This document shows, piece by piece, positions 30,021-41,371 of a DNA stretch of 64,000 nucleotides (within the stretch, counting starts at the first letter, position 1; each line of letters begins with the position of its first letter). The stretch spans positions 32,828 to 96,827 of the forward strand of contig JAQUKH010000002.1 of the NCBI GenBank assembly GCA_028719205.1. Direction: 5' to 3'. The stretch is from a bacterium. Lineage in GTDB: Bacteria > JACRDZ01 > JAQUKH01. The translations under genes and the position numbers were made by a program. A model generated the notes under the pieces. That model was not told where the DNA came from, searched no databases, and saw only the letters and a program-made list of their open reading frames with translations.

Positions 30021-31505
30021 ATGAAAATTCTTGTAGTAGATGATAATGAGATTATATTGAATGTAGTTTCAGATGTTCTCAGAGCAGATGGATATTCGGT
30101 TGTTTCAGTTAATAACGCGCCTGAGGCATTGAAAAAATTAAAGCAGAAAGATTATGAACTTTTGATAACTGATATTAAGATGCCTTTTATGACTGGAATA
30201 GAAATAATTAAAAAACTGCCCCAGATTTCTCCGCACACAAAAGTAATTATTATAACAGGTTGTACGGAATTAGATTTAGCCCAGGACGCTATCAGACAAG
30301 GAGTATATGAATATCTTTTAAAGCCTTTTAATAATGATACGCTGCGTTTAGCGGTTAAAAACGCGATTAAGAGAAAAAAAGAAGAAGAAGAAGCAGCCCG
30401 CTTAAAAGAATTATTTGGCCTCTTTCGGGTCAGCGAATTTATAACTTCAAGCTATACTTCAAAAAAACTTCTTGAATTAATTCTTTCTTATATTATTAAA
30501 CAGCTTAATGCCAGTCAGGGTTCGATTATGCTTTTGAATCGAGAAACGGAGACTCTTTTTATAGCTGCCTCTGTAGGGTTAGATGAAGAAATTGTTAAAA
30601 ATACTAATATAAAAGTAGGTGAAGGGATTGCAGGCCGTGTATTTAAGGACGGGATGCCCGTTCTTGTAACAAATATAGAAGAACATCCTTTATTTTCTGA
30701 AATTGCCCGCGGTTATCCTGACAAATCTTTTGTAAGCTATGCCATTAAATCAAATGAAGAGATTATTTCTTTCCCCCTGGCTACAGCTAAAAAAGTGCTA
30801 GGTGTGATTAATGTCAGAAAAAAGACAGATAATACTTCTTTTACGCAGGCTGATATGGAATTGATTTCGATTCTTTCAACTCAGGCAGCCGTTGCCATTG
30901 AAAACAACCAGCTTTTAGATAATCTGAATAATGTTTATATAGAAATAATGCAGTTTATTGTCGCGCTAACTGAAGCCCGGGATGTTTATTTAAAAGGGCA
31001 TACACAACGAGTTACTGAATGGTGTTTAAAATTAGGAGAGGAATTAAGGCTTGAAAAAGAGGAATTGGAAGTATTAAGATATGCGGCGACATTGCATGAT
31101 ATAGGTAAATTGGCTGTTAACGAATTGATCCTTAATAAACCGGTTAAGTTTACGCCTGAAGAATATGAAATGATAAAAACACATTCCATTATAGGCGCAA
31201 ATATTCTTAAGCCGCTTAATTTTCTTAGCCGTTCTCGTGATATTGTCTTACACCATCATGAGCGTATAGATGGCAAAGGCTATCCTGATGGGCTTTGCGG
31301 GAAGGAACTTAGTTTGTCTATGAATATTATTATTCTTGCTGATTCGTACGATGCTATGCATTCCAACCGCGCTTACAGGGCGGCCTTACCCGAAGAGGAA
31401 ATAAAAAATGAAATTTCTAAAAATATTAATAAACAATTCGATCCGGTTGTAGTGGATGCGTTTTTTAAATTACTAGAGAAGCAAAAGAAAGAAAAGGCGG
31501 AATAA
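30021..31505 (+). CDS. REC-GAF-HD-GYP response regulator
   Basis: KILVVDDNE receiver, GAF (VGEGIAGRVFKDGMPVLVTNIEEHPLF), HD (TLHDIGKL) and HHHERIDGKGYPDGL; start taken at ATG 30021 after ggagtg. Confidence 0.93.
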   Translation: MKILVVDDNEIILNVVSDVLRADGYSVVSVNNAPEALKKLKQKDYELLITDIKMPFMTGIEIIKKLPQISPHTKVIIITGCTELDLAQDAIRQGVYEYLLKPFNNDTLRLAVKNAIKRKKEEEEAARLKELFGLFRVSEFITSSYTSKKLLELILSYIIKQLNASQGSIMLLNRETETLFIAASVGLDEEIVKNTNIKVGEGIAGRVFKDGMPVLVTNIEEHPLFSEIARGYPDKSFVSYAIKSNEEIISFPLATAKKVLGVINVRKKTDNTSFTQADMELISILSTQAAVAIENNQLLDNLNNVYIEIMQFIVALTEARDVYLKGHTQRVTEWCLKLGEELRLEKEELEVLRYAATLHDIGKLAVNELILNKPVKFTPEEYEMIKTHSIIGANILKPLNFLSRSRDIVLHHHERIDGKGYPDGLCGKELSLSMNIIILADSYDAMHSNRAYRAALPEEEIKNEISKNINKQFDPVVVDAFFKLLEKQKKEKAE

Positions 31506-31617
31506 AGAAAATAAATAAACATAAAATAATATTTTAAGGCGTTATTCTATCTGGATCAATAATTGGTTAATCAAAATAAGGTCTAAAGTAAGCATATTTC
31601 TCGTTATTTTCCTCATT

Positions 31618-31626
31618 TTATCCACA
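31618..31626 (+). promoter_or_regulatory. Consensus DnaA-box-like 9-mer
   Basis: TTATCCACA exact match in AT-rich intergenic region. Confidence 0.4.
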
Positions 31627-31928
31627 GCTTGAGCACATCTATTTTTATAATAATAAAAATCATGTTAAATTAAGGTTGATGCGCGGAATTTTGCGTCTTA
31701 CCTTAAGAAAATTACTAACTGCCATTGTTTAAACGATATTTCTCAATGTTGGGAAAACCTAATAAATAACTAATGATACCAATAAGTTACGCATATCTAT
31801 TTGCTAAATAACAAAATAAATATTAATAATTATATTTTAATTGGAAAATTATCAAGTACTTGGATAAATATCTTTAGAGTGTAGTTAAAATAAGGAATAT
31901 TTTGATTTAATCGGGAGTTTATAACAGG

Positions 31929-31974
31929 TTATCCACACCCAAACCAATATGTGTACATGGATTTGGGTGGATAA
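31929..31974 (+). promoter_or_regulatory. DnaA-box-like 9-mer within an imperfect inverted repeat
   Basis: TTATCCACACCCAAA (31929-31943) ... TTTGGGTGGATAA (31962-31974). Confidence 0.4.
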
Positions 31975-31982
31975 TAGATTTT

Positions 31983-32372
31983 TTAATGCTGCAATCCTTC
32001 AACGAAATCCTGATATTCTTCAGCGCTCATTAAGGCGGAAAGCTCTTTTGGATCATTCATTTCGACTTTTAACATCCATCCATCATCGTAAGGGGCATCA
32101 TTGACAATTTCAGGGCTGTCAAGAAGATCTTCGTTTGTTTCTACGACTACGCCGCTTACCGGAGCATACAGATCTGAAACGGTTTTAACTGATTCAACTA
32201 CTCCAAATTCAATTAAATGTTCTATTTCTGTTTCGATTTCCGGCAATTCTACAAAAACTATCTCTCCTAATTCACTTTGTGCATAATCTGTAATACCTAT
32301 AGTTGCTAAATTTCCATCAACCTTAACCCATGTATGTTCTTTTGTGTATTTAAGTTCTTCCGGATGATTCAT
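31983..32372 (-). CDS. gcvH: Glycine cleavage system H protein
   Basis: [51 protein letters not shown]; lipoylation site [15 protein letters not shown]; start at 32372 preferred because the longer ORF overlaps panD. Confidence 0.95.
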   Translation of the reverse strand: MNHPEELKYTKEHTWVKVDGNLATIGITDYAQSELGEIVFVELPEIETEIEHLIEFGVVESVKTVSDLYAPVSGVVVETNEDLLDSPEIVNDAPYDDGWMLKVEMNDPKELSALMSAEEYQDFVEGLQH

Positions 32373-32397
32373 AATATGTTCCCCCCTGATAAAAATT

Positions 32398-32745
32398 TTA
32401 TTTCTTTTTATTTTTTCCATCTACATAAACGGTAATTGGTTCAAAACCTTGAAGTTCTTCTCTAGTAAAATAAGCATAAGATATAATTATAATAATATCC
32501 TGCGGAAGAACTAATCTGGCGGCAGCTCCATTAATGCAGATTATGCCGCTTCCTTTTTTTCCGGGCAGAACATAAGTTTCCAGACGATTACCATTATTGA
32601 GGTCAACGATCTGTACTATTTCATAAGGAAGAATCTGAGATTTTTCCAATAGAGCAGTATCAATAGTAACGCTGCCCTCATAATGTAAGTTGGCATCCGT
32701 AACGGTTGCCCTATGTATTTTTGATTTACAAACTTTATATAACAT
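32398..32745 (-). CDS. panD: Aspartate 1-decarboxylase
   Basis: [23 protein letters not shown] (Gly-Ser processing site), GAAARLV. Confidence 0.95.
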   Translation of the reverse strand: MLYKVCKSKIHRATVTDANLHYEGSVTIDTALLEKSQILPYEIVQIVDLNNGNRLETYVLPGKKGSGIICINGAAARLVLPQDIIIIISYAYFTREELQGFEPITVYVDGKNKKK

Positions 32746-32819
32746 AATAATTTTTTTGGAAGTAAAGTGTAACTATTTTTTATAGTGATGTCAAGGAAAA
32801 AAATAAAAATGTAAAAATC

Positions 32820-32848
32820 TTGACAGAATAAGGTTAATATTGTATATT
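32820..32848 (+). promoter_or_regulatory. Sigma70-type promoter for the YchF-like gene
   Basis: TTGACA - 17 nt - TATATT. Confidence 0.65.
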
Positions 32849-32900
32849 TTTTAAGTAATTTATTTCAAATACGGTATAATTCGTTTGAAGGAGATTTATT

Positions 32901-33974
32901 GTGAAATTAGGGATTATAGGCCTGCCGCAGGTAGGAAAACATACATTATTCAATTTGCTCACTCAGGGCAGAGTTGAAAAAACAAAAGGGCATTTTGAAG
33001 AAGTAACGCTTGGTATCGCGGAGGTCAGGGAGGAAAGGCTGGTTAAATTAGCGCAAATTTATCAAAGCAAAAAAATTACACCGGAAACAATTGAATATTT
33101 TCTTTTTCCCAATATTCAGGATGATGCGGAAAAAACGCGTCAGCTTTTGTCCAATCTGGCTGATACGAACGCTATCGTTCATTTGGTGCGGGCCTTTTCA
33201 AGTGAGTCGGTTTTTCACGCGGCCGGATCAGTTGATGCCTGCCGGGATATTGAAAGGGTTAATGATGAACTGGTATTTTCGGATCTCTTTAAAATTGAAA
33301 AACGTTTTGAGAGGCTGGAAAAGGAACTGAAAAAATTGAAAGACCCCGTAAAGGAAAAAGAGTTCGAATTGCTGAAAAAATGTAAAACCCTTCTTGAGGG
33401 AGGCACGTTTTTACGTGAAGTGGAATTTAGCGCGGAGGAAGAGAAAATAACCCGCGGATTCCAATTCTTAACGCAAAAAGGATTATTAATAATTATTAAT
33501 GTTGATGAGGATAAACTGAATGATTTTGAATTACTGAATAAAATTAAAGAAAAGTATCAGCGTAAAAATACGGTTTGTATACAGGTTAGCGTAAAAGTAG
33601 AGCAGGAAATAAACCAGCTGCCGGAAAGTGAACGCGCGGAATATATGGAGGCTCTTGGATTAAAAAAGTCTGCTATGGAGGAAATTACTCAATCTTCATT
33701 CCGTTTGATGGATCTGATCGCGTTCTTTACAGCCGGAGAACCGGAAGCGCGTGCTTGGTCTATCCGCCGGGGCCGGAACGCGCAGCAGGCAGGCGGGGAA
33801 ATTCATTCGGACATCGAAAGAGGTTTTATCCGCGCTGAACTGATCAAATACAATGACCTGATGTCTGCCGGCGGCAGCCCCGCGAAGGCAAAAGAAAAAG
33901 GATTATTTTACCTGAAGGGTAAAGATTATATTGTTGAGGATGGAGATATATTTTTGTTCAGGTTTAACGTGTAA
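32901..33974 (+). CDS. YchF-like (Obg superfamily) protein with DUF933/TGS-type C-terminus and degenerate G motifs
   Basis: MKLGIIGLPQVGKHTLFNLLTQ, NAIVHLVRAF, NVDED, C-terminus FFTAGEPEARAWSIRRGRNAQQAGGEIHSDIERGFIRAELI. Confidence 0.85.
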   Translation: MKLGIIGLPQVGKHTLFNLLTQGRVEKTKGHFEEVTLGIAEVREERLVKLAQIYQSKKITPETIEYFLFPNIQDDAEKTRQLLSNLADTNAIVHLVRAFSSESVFHAAGSVDACRDIERVNDELVFSDLFKIEKRFERLEKELKKLKDPVKEKEFELLKKCKTLLEGGTFLREVEFSAEEEKITRGFQFLTQKGLLIIINVDEDKLNDFELLNKIKEKYQRKNTVCIQVSVKVEQEINQLPESERAEYMEALGLKKSAMEEITQSSFRLMDLIAFFTAGEPEARAWSIRRGRNAQQAGGEIHSDIERGFIRAELIKYNDLMSAGGSPAKAKEKGLFYLKGKDYIVEDGDIFLFRFNV

Positions 33975-33976
33975 TT

Positions 33977-35200
33977 ATGAATAAAGTTATAACATTTATT
34001 ATGGCGGGGGGGAAAGGTGAAAGGTTATATCCTTTAACAAAGGACAGGACTAAGCCGGCCGTTCCGTTCGGCGGGATCTACAGGATCATTGATTTTACGT
34101 TAAGTAACTGCATTAATTCTGACCTGCGTAATATCTATATTTTAACGCAGTATAAATCCGCGTCTTTGAACAGGCATATACGGTTGGGTTGGAATATTTT
34201 TTCTTCAGAACTGGGAGAACATATTGATATACTGCCCGCGCAGCAGCGGGTGGGTGAATCCTGGTATCTCGGGACCGCTGACGCTATTTATCAGAATCTT
34301 TATCTTCTCGATATCGATAAACCTAAGGAAGTATTAATATTAGCGGGTGATCACGTTTATAAGATGAATTATTATTCCATGATAGATTTCCACAGGTATA
34401 GAGACGCTGATCTGACTGTTGGCGTAGTGGAGGTTGATAAGGATAAGGCCGGCCAGTTTGGAGTATTGGAAGTAGATAGTGAAGGTAATGTAATAGGGTT
34501 TCAGGAAAAGCCATCCCTCGCAAAAACCATACCGTCAAAACCGGATAAGATATACGCGTCCATGGGTATATATGTTTTCAAATATCCTACCCTTCAACAG
34601 GAATTACAGGGTGATACGAAAGATCCCGAATCCGCGCATGATTTTGGAAAGAACATAATTCCGCATATGTTAAAAAAAGGTTTGAAGATAACCGCGCATA
34701 ATTTTATTGATGAGAATAAAAAAGAAGCAAAATACTGGCGGGATATTGGGACGATCGACGCGTATTATGATGCGAATATGGATTTGGTGCAGATCGATCC
34801 GGTCTTTAATCTTTATGACAAGCATTGGCCTATAAGAACCTATCAGGAACAGTTTCCCTCGGCGAAAACCGTATTCGCGGGCGGTGAAAATAGCGACCGT
34901 ATAGGGCTTGTGCTTGATTCTCTGATCTCGAGCGGATGTATTGTCAGCGGGGGAAAAGTTCAGAATTCAATACTTTCTCCAAATGTAAGGATAAACAGTT
35001 TCTCAGAGGTTTATAATTCAATCCTTATGGAAGGCGTAAGGGTAGGCAGGCATTCCAAAATAAAACGGGCGATAATAGACAAGGATGTAAATATCCCGGA
35101 GGGGGCGGTTATCGGTTATAATATAGAAGAAGACAGAAAAAGGTTTACAGTCAGTGAATCCGGTATTGTTGTAGTTGAGAAAAGGGCGGATCTAAAATGA
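33977..35200 (+). CDS. glgC: Glucose-1-phosphate adenylyltransferase
   Basis: FIMAGGKGERLYPLTKDRTKPAVPFGGIYRIIDFTLSNCINS; GTADAIYQNLYLL. Confidence 0.97.
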   Translation: MNKVITFIMAGGKGERLYPLTKDRTKPAVPFGGIYRIIDFTLSNCINSDLRNIYILTQYKSASLNRHIRLGWNIFSSELGEHIDILPAQQRVGESWYLGTADAIYQNLYLLDIDKPKEVLILAGDHVYKMNYYSMIDFHRYRDADLTVGVVEVDKDKAGQFGVLEVDSEGNVIGFQEKPSLAKTIPSKPDKIYASMGIYVFKYPTLQQELQGDTKDPESAHDFGKNIIPHMLKKGLKITAHNFIDENKKEAKYWRDIGTIDAYYDANMDLVQIDPVFNLYDKHWPIRTYQEQFPSAKTVFAGGENSDRIGLVLDSLISSGCIVSGGKVQNSILSPNVRINSFSEVYNSILMEGVRVGRHSKIKRAIIDKDVNIPEGAVIGYNIEEDRKRFTVSESGIVVVEKRADLK

Positions 35201-35260
35201 ATAGGAAAGAACTGTAATTATTCTTCTAAAATATGTTTAATATATTAGCAAAAAAAATGC

Positions 35261-35289
35261 TTGCAGGGTGAAAATGATTATGGTAGAAT
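35261..35289 (+). promoter_or_regulatory. Putative promoter for the ferredoxin gene
   Basis: TTGCAG - 17 nt - TAGAAT. Confidence 0.45.
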
Positions 35290-35348
35290 TCACTTTCCAA
35301 CAAGAAAAGAGTAGTTATTAATTTGAAAAAAAAGAAAGGAGACTAAAT

Positions 35349-35531
35349 ATGTTCCCAAAGGTTGATTTAAACAAATGTGATGGTGATGGAATCTGTGTTG
35401 AGAATTGTCCCGCAAATGTGTTTGAGCTCAAAGATAAGAAATCAAAAGTGGTTCATCCTGAAGATTGTACAGAATGCGGTATTTGTGTAGAAAATTGTCC
35501 TAAAAAGGCAATTGAATTAGTAGAAAAATAA
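35349..35531 (+). CDS. Ferredoxin (2x 4Fe-4S)
   Basis: CDGDGICVENCPANVF and CTECGICVENCPKKAIEL. Confidence 0.93.
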   Translation: MFPKVDLNKCDGDGICVENCPANVFELKDKKSKVVHPEDCTECGICVENCPKKAIELVEK

Positions 35532-35537
35532 TAAAAC

Positions 35538-35606
35538 AGCTGAGTAGTTGCACCTGATTAACAAGAGGGATGGGATTGTTATCAGGATTACTTTGGCTAC
35601 CCAGCT
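35538..35606 (+). ncRNA. Candidate structured RNA element in the metK leader
   Basis: Nested imperfect inverted repeats: AGCTGAGTAG...CTACCCAGCT enclosing CCTGATTAACAA...TTGTTATCAGG with loop GAGGGATGGGA. Confidence 0.45.
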
Positions 35607-35742
35607 ATGAGTTTATCGGTTTATATTTTTTTAACTTAATATTAATTGTTGCTTTTGCTCTAGATTTTAACTTATTTTTTAATAAAAGCAATAAAAAAAA
35701 TTTAATTTTTTATAAGTTAAATTTGAATGGAAGGAGTTTAAA

Positions 35743-36945
35743 ATGGTAGGGAAAAACTATTTGTTTACGTCAGAATCAGTTACGGAAGGCCATCCTGACA
35801 AGGTTTGTGATCAGATTTCTGATTCAGTATTGGATGAAGTTTATCGTCAGGATCCGCCTAATAAAAATAATTTTCACACCCGGGTCGCGTGTGAAACGTA
35901 TATTACCGTTGGTTTAGTAGTTGTTGGCGGTGAAATGACCACAAGCGCTTATGTTGATTTGCCGGTTATTGTAAGAAATTTAATAAAAAGTATAGGTTAT
36001 ACGGACGCTAAATATGGTTTCAATTATGATACTTGCGCGATCTTAAATGCTATCGGCCGACAGTCACCTGATATCGCTCAGGGAGTAGGAAGAAAAGGAA
36101 AAGTTATTGGAGCCGGTGATCAGGGTTTAATGATCGGTTACGCGTGCGATGAAACCAAAGAACTTATGCCGCTTCCTATTATGCTATCCCACAAGCTGGC
36201 AAAGAGATTGGCAGAAGTCAGGAAGAAGAATATTCTTTCATATCTTGGCCCGGATGGAAAATCTCAGGTTACAGTAAGATATGAAAACGGCAGGCCTATT
36301 GCTGTGGATAAAATTGTTGTTTCCAGCCAGCATACAGAAGAAGCGCTTGATAAAAAGAAAGAAAATATGGCCGATTGGGCCCGGGACGAGATAATTGAAT
36401 CAATTATTAAACCGGTTATTCCTTCCGCGCTTTTAAAGAATTTTAACTGGAAAAAGGATTGTTATATCAATCCGACGGGAAGATTTCTTATCGGAGGGCC
36501 TCAGTCTGATACCGGAATGACAGGACGAAAAATAATAGTTGATACTTATGGCGGTATGGCCCCGCATGGCGGTGGCGCGTTCTCAGGAAAAGACGCGACA
36601 AAGGTCGACAGGTCAGCCACGTATATGGCGCGTTATATCGCGAAAAATGTTGTCGCGAGCAAATTGGCAACTAAATGTATGATCCAGCTTGCCTATGCCA
36701 TAGGAGTTCCTGAACCGGTATCAATTATGGTTGAGACTTTTGGAACAGGTAAAGTATCAGAAGAAAAATTTAATAAATTAGTTCGTAAGCATTTTAAATT
36801 AACACCCAGGGAAATTATTGACACACTTGAACTTCACCGTCCGATCTATACTAAAACTGCCGCATATGGCCATTTCGGGCGTGAAGGTGAAGGTTTTACA
36901 TGGGAGAAAACGGATAAAGCGGAACTTTTACGGGATGATGCATAA
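35743..36945 (+). CDS. metK: S-adenosylmethionine synthetase
   Basis: [65 protein letters not shown]. Confidence 0.98.
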   Translation: MVGKNYLFTSESVTEGHPDKVCDQISDSVLDEVYRQDPPNKNNFHTRVACETYITVGLVVVGGEMTTSAYVDLPVIVRNLIKSIGYTDAKYGFNYDTCAILNAIGRQSPDIAQGVGRKGKVIGAGDQGLMIGYACDETKELMPLPIMLSHKLAKRLAEVRKKNILSYLGPDGKSQVTVRYENGRPIAVDKIVVSSQHTEEALDKKKENMADWARDEIIESIIKPVIPSALLKNFNWKKDCYINPTGRFLIGGPQSDTGMTGRKIIVDTYGGMAPHGGGAFSGKDATKVDRSATYMARYIAKNVVASKLATKCMIQLAYAIGVPEPVSIMVETFGTGKVSEEKFNKLVRKHFKLTPREIIDTLELHRPIYTKTAAYGHFGREGEGFTWEKTDKAELLRDDA

Positions 36946-37015
36946 TTAAGATAAGTTATTGAGTTTGGAAGTTAAAAAGTTGAAAAACTCTTAAACTGAT
37001 TATACAGGAGAATAA

Positions 37016-37534
37016 ATGAGCTTGAAAAAAAGCGTAAGAGATGTTCCGAATTTTCCTAAAGAAGGGATAATATTTAAAGATATTACACCTTTGTTAAAAG
37101 ATCCAAAGGCGTTTCGTTCAGCTATTAATAAAATGGCTAAACATTACAAGGGGAAGAAGATAGACGGGATCGTCGCTGTTGAAGCGCGTGGTTTTATTTT
37201 TGCGGGGGCATTGGCCGCAAAATTGAAAACAGGTTTTATACCTGTTCGTAAGCCGGGAAAACTTCCATATAAAACGATCAGTGAAACATACCAGCTGGAA
37301 TATGGTACGGATGCCCTGCAGATCCATGAAGACGCAATAAAGCCCGGCGATAAAATTTTAATCGTTGATGATCTATTGGCTACAGGCGGAACTGTTGCGG
37401 CAGTTGTCAATATGGTTAAAAAACTTGGTGGTGAGGTCGTGGGTATAGGATTCCTGATTGAGCTTGCTTTTTTGAATGGGCGGAGTAAACTTTCAGGACA
37501 TGAAATATTTTCTGAGTTGGTTTATAAAAAATAG
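37016..37534 (+). CDS. apt: Adenine phosphoribosyltransferase
   Basis: VRDVPNFPKEGIIFKDITPLLKDP; ILIVDDLLATGGT PRPP loop. Confidence 0.96.
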   Translation: MSLKKSVRDVPNFPKEGIIFKDITPLLKDPKAFRSAINKMAKHYKGKKIDGIVAVEARGFIFAGALAAKLKTGFIPVRKPGKLPYKTISETYQLEYGTDALQIHEDAIKPGDKILIVDDLLATGGTVAAVVNMVKKLGGEVVGIGFLIELAFLNGRSKLSGHEIFSELVYKK

Positions 37535-37581
37535 ATTATCAGGTCGAATAGCAGGTCATAGTGTTGAATGTTTTTTTGTTG

Positions 37582-37613
37582 GGCGTCCCGATATATCGGG
37601 ACGTCCATTTTTA
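37582..37613 (+). terminator. Rho-independent terminator after apt
   Basis: Palindrome CGTCCCGATATATCGGGACG followed by a T-rich stretch. Confidence 0.75.
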
Positions 37614-37684
37614 TTAATTATCATTTTTCACCCTCATATCTGCAAAAAAACAATATTATTTTTATTAATATTATGATAAAATAA

Positions 37685-39043
<1,359 letters not shown>

Positions 39044-39088
39044 ACTTTTATATACATGTCTAATATGTTGAATATCCCCTTCGAGGAT

Positions 39089-39200
39089 AACAAGGACTAG
39101 AAGCAGATAGAACCTGGCTTTCAGCCAGAACCTTCTGCTTAAGTCTTGTTTATACCCATAGGGTATAAGTTTCGTTTGAGTCCCGATTTCATCGGGACTC
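39089..39200. repeat. Cluster of three consecutive hairpins
   Basis: AACAAGGACT..AAGCAGA..CTGGCT-TTC-AGCCAG..TCTGCTT..AGTCTTGTT; TATACCC-ATA-GGGTATA; GAGTCCCGAT-TTC-ATCGGGACTC. Confidence 0.65.
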
Positions 39201-39242
39201 AACTCAGCTTTATTGGAAAAGTACATTTTTTTAATATAATGA

Positions 39243-40883
39243 ATGAATAACTGGACTGGTTTTTATCTGAATTTTTTCGGAGGTTTGGCGCTTTTTATTT
39301 ATGGAATGCGTCTGGCCGGAGAAAATATTCAAAGACTTGCAGGTTTTAAACTTAAGGATGTTATTAAACAGTTGACCGATAGCCGTTTAAAGGCGGCTTT
39401 TGTGGGTATAATGGCGACTCTTGCCATTCAAAGCAGTAATGCCTCTATCGCGCTGGTCGTAGGATTTTTAGACTCTTCACTGATAATGCTCTGGCAGGGG
39501 TTGGCGCTTATACTTGGCGCTCATATTGGAACAGCCCTTATTGTACAACTAATCGCCTTTAATCTCTCCGATTTCTCTCTGTTTTTTGTTTTTATAGGCT
39601 TGTTAATTATTCTCCTTCTTGGCAAGAACCGTAGAAATATTTATTTCGGTAAAATTATTCTGAGTATAGGTTTTATTTTTCTGGGAATGAAAATATTGGG
39701 CGATGGAATGAAATCTCTGGAAAACGTTGATGAGTTTAAGCGTATCCTTATCGACGCCGGACAGAAACCATTTCTGTCAATCATTCTGTCGTTTGGGATA
39801 ACGGTTCTGACACAATCAAGCGTTGCCTCGATAGGAATGGTGATCATTCTTGCCAGTCACGGCCTTTTAGACCTTAAAGGCGGCTTACTTATGGTTCTTG
39901 GTTCGAATTTAGGAAGTTGTGTGGCAGTTGTTGCCGCGAGCTGGGGGGCCTTTCATGAGGGTAAAAGGGCAATATGGGCCAATCTTTTGTTTAAGATTAT
40001 TGCCGCGATATTATTTTTTCTGCTTCTGCCTGTTTTTGAAATAATGACAGTTAAATTTTCTTCATTATTCCTGCAGGCTTCGGTAGGGCGGGAAATTGCC
40101 AACGGGCATTTACTATTCAATATTATCAGCGCGATCATTTTTATTCCTTTCATTAATCAGGAAGTAAAATTCTTAAATAAATTTGTTCCAGAAAGAGAAA
40201 TGGAAGACAGGATAAGCCAAATCAAATATATAAAAATGTCGGGACTTGAAATGCCTTCGATCGGACTGGATAACGCACGGCGTGAGGTTGCAAGAATGGC
40301 TAAATTTGTTGAGACTATGGTTCAGGAGGTAATTACAGGCATTCTTGAAAACAAACGCTATTTAATCGATAACCTGCGCTCACGAGACGATGAGATTGAC
40401 AAATTGAACCGTACAATCCACGATTTTCTGGTCCAACTGGCACAAAACTCGCTTACTGACAGTGACTCAAAAACAGATACCGGGATTTTATACATTTTAA
40501 ATGATATTGAAAATATAGGTGATATTGTTGATAAAAACCTGATAAGGCTGGGGGAAAAAAAGATAAATGAAAATATTTCTTTTTCAAATGAAGGAGAAGA
40601 AGAAATAAAATTTTTTTATTCGATGATCAGAAAAAATTTCGCGCTGATCATCCAGGCGCTTAATACCGGAAATTATATGCTTGCTGAAGAGATAATCTTA
40701 AAACGGGAAGAACTCGCGGAACATGAACGTGAACTTCACCACCGGCATATCAGCCGCCTGCACCAGGGAACAAAAGAAACCATTGCTTCCTCCGCGATCC
40801 ACCTTGACGTCCTTAATAATCTCGGAAGGATAAACGCTCATTTGGTCAGTGCTTCCTGGGCGGTACTTGAGGAATTATCATAA
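39243..40883 (+). CDS. Na/Pi cotransporter family protein with PhoU-like C-terminus
   Basis: GGLALFIYGMRLAGENIQRLAG, two QSSxAS repeats (IQSSNASIA, TQSSVASIG), helical C-terminal domain. Confidence 0.93.
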   Translation: MNNWTGFYLNFFGGLALFIYGMRLAGENIQRLAGFKLKDVIKQLTDSRLKAAFVGIMATLAIQSSNASIALVVGFLDSSLIMLWQGLALILGAHIGTALIVQLIAFNLSDFSLFFVFIGLLIILLLGKNRRNIYFGKIILSIGFIFLGMKILGDGMKSLENVDEFKRILIDAGQKPFLSIILSFGITVLTQSSVASIGMVIILASHGLLDLKGGLLMVLGSNLGSCVAVVAASWGAFHEGKRAIWANLLFKIIAAILFFLLLPVFEIMTVKFSSLFLQASVGREIANGHLLFNIISAIIFIPFINQEVKFLNKFVPEREMEDRISQIKYIKMSGLEMPSIGLDNARREVARMAKFVETMVQEVITGILENKRYLIDNLRSRDDEIDKLNRTIHDFLVQLAQNSLTDSDSKTDTGILYILNDIENIGDIVDKNLIRLGEKKINENISFSNEGEEEIKFFYSMIRKNFALIIQALNTGNYMLAEEIILKREELAEHERELHHRHISRLHQGTKETIASSAIHLDVLNNLGRINAHLVSASWAVLEELS

Positions 40884-40903
40884 TGTTTGCATTTAAATAA
40901 AAT

Positions 40904-41371
40904 ATGAATTCAAAAGACATAATAAATAAATACAAATTAGTTAAACATCCTGAGGGCGGATGGTACAAAGAAGTTATCCGGTCTGGAGATCTTATTTCAT
41001 TTAACGGCAAAAAAAGGAGCGCTGTAACCTCTATTTATTTTTTATTGACCAAAGGAGGAATCAGTAAATGGCATATTGTCGATTCGGATGAAATATGGAT
41101 ATTCTTAGATGGAGAACCCCTGGAATTGCACCAGGCAAACTTAAAAACCGGTAAATATTTTATTGAAAAAATTGATCCTGAAAACAGGCAAAGCGTTGTA
41201 CCGTCGAATACCTGGCAAGCTGCAAAATCCAAAGGAGAATTTTCATTCGTTGCCTGTGTAGTCGCGCCAGGATTTGAATTTGAAGGATTCAAATTGCTTA
41301 AAAAAGATTCCCTGGAGTTTGAAAAATTATTGAAATTAAATAAAAGCGCAAAGGAATTTACATATGAATAA
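40904..41371 (+). CDS. DUF985-type cupin protein
   Basis: LVKHPEGGWYKEVIRS, SIYFLLTKGGISKWHIVDSDEIWIF, VACVVAPGFEFEGFKLL. Confidence 0.88.
   Translation: MNSKDIINKYKLVKHPEGGWYKEVIRSGDLISFNGKKRSAVTSIYFLLTKGGISKWHIVDSDEIWIFLDGEPLELHQANLKTGKYFIEKIDPENRQSVVPSNTWQAAKSKGEFSFVACVVAPGFEFEGFKLLKKDSLEFEKLLKLNKSAKEFTYE

Noticed and set aside
35532-35742. Calling the metK leader a known SAM riboswitch
   Set aside because: I could not recognise the conserved cores of SAM-I, SAM-II or SMK-box; reported only as an unclassified structured leader.
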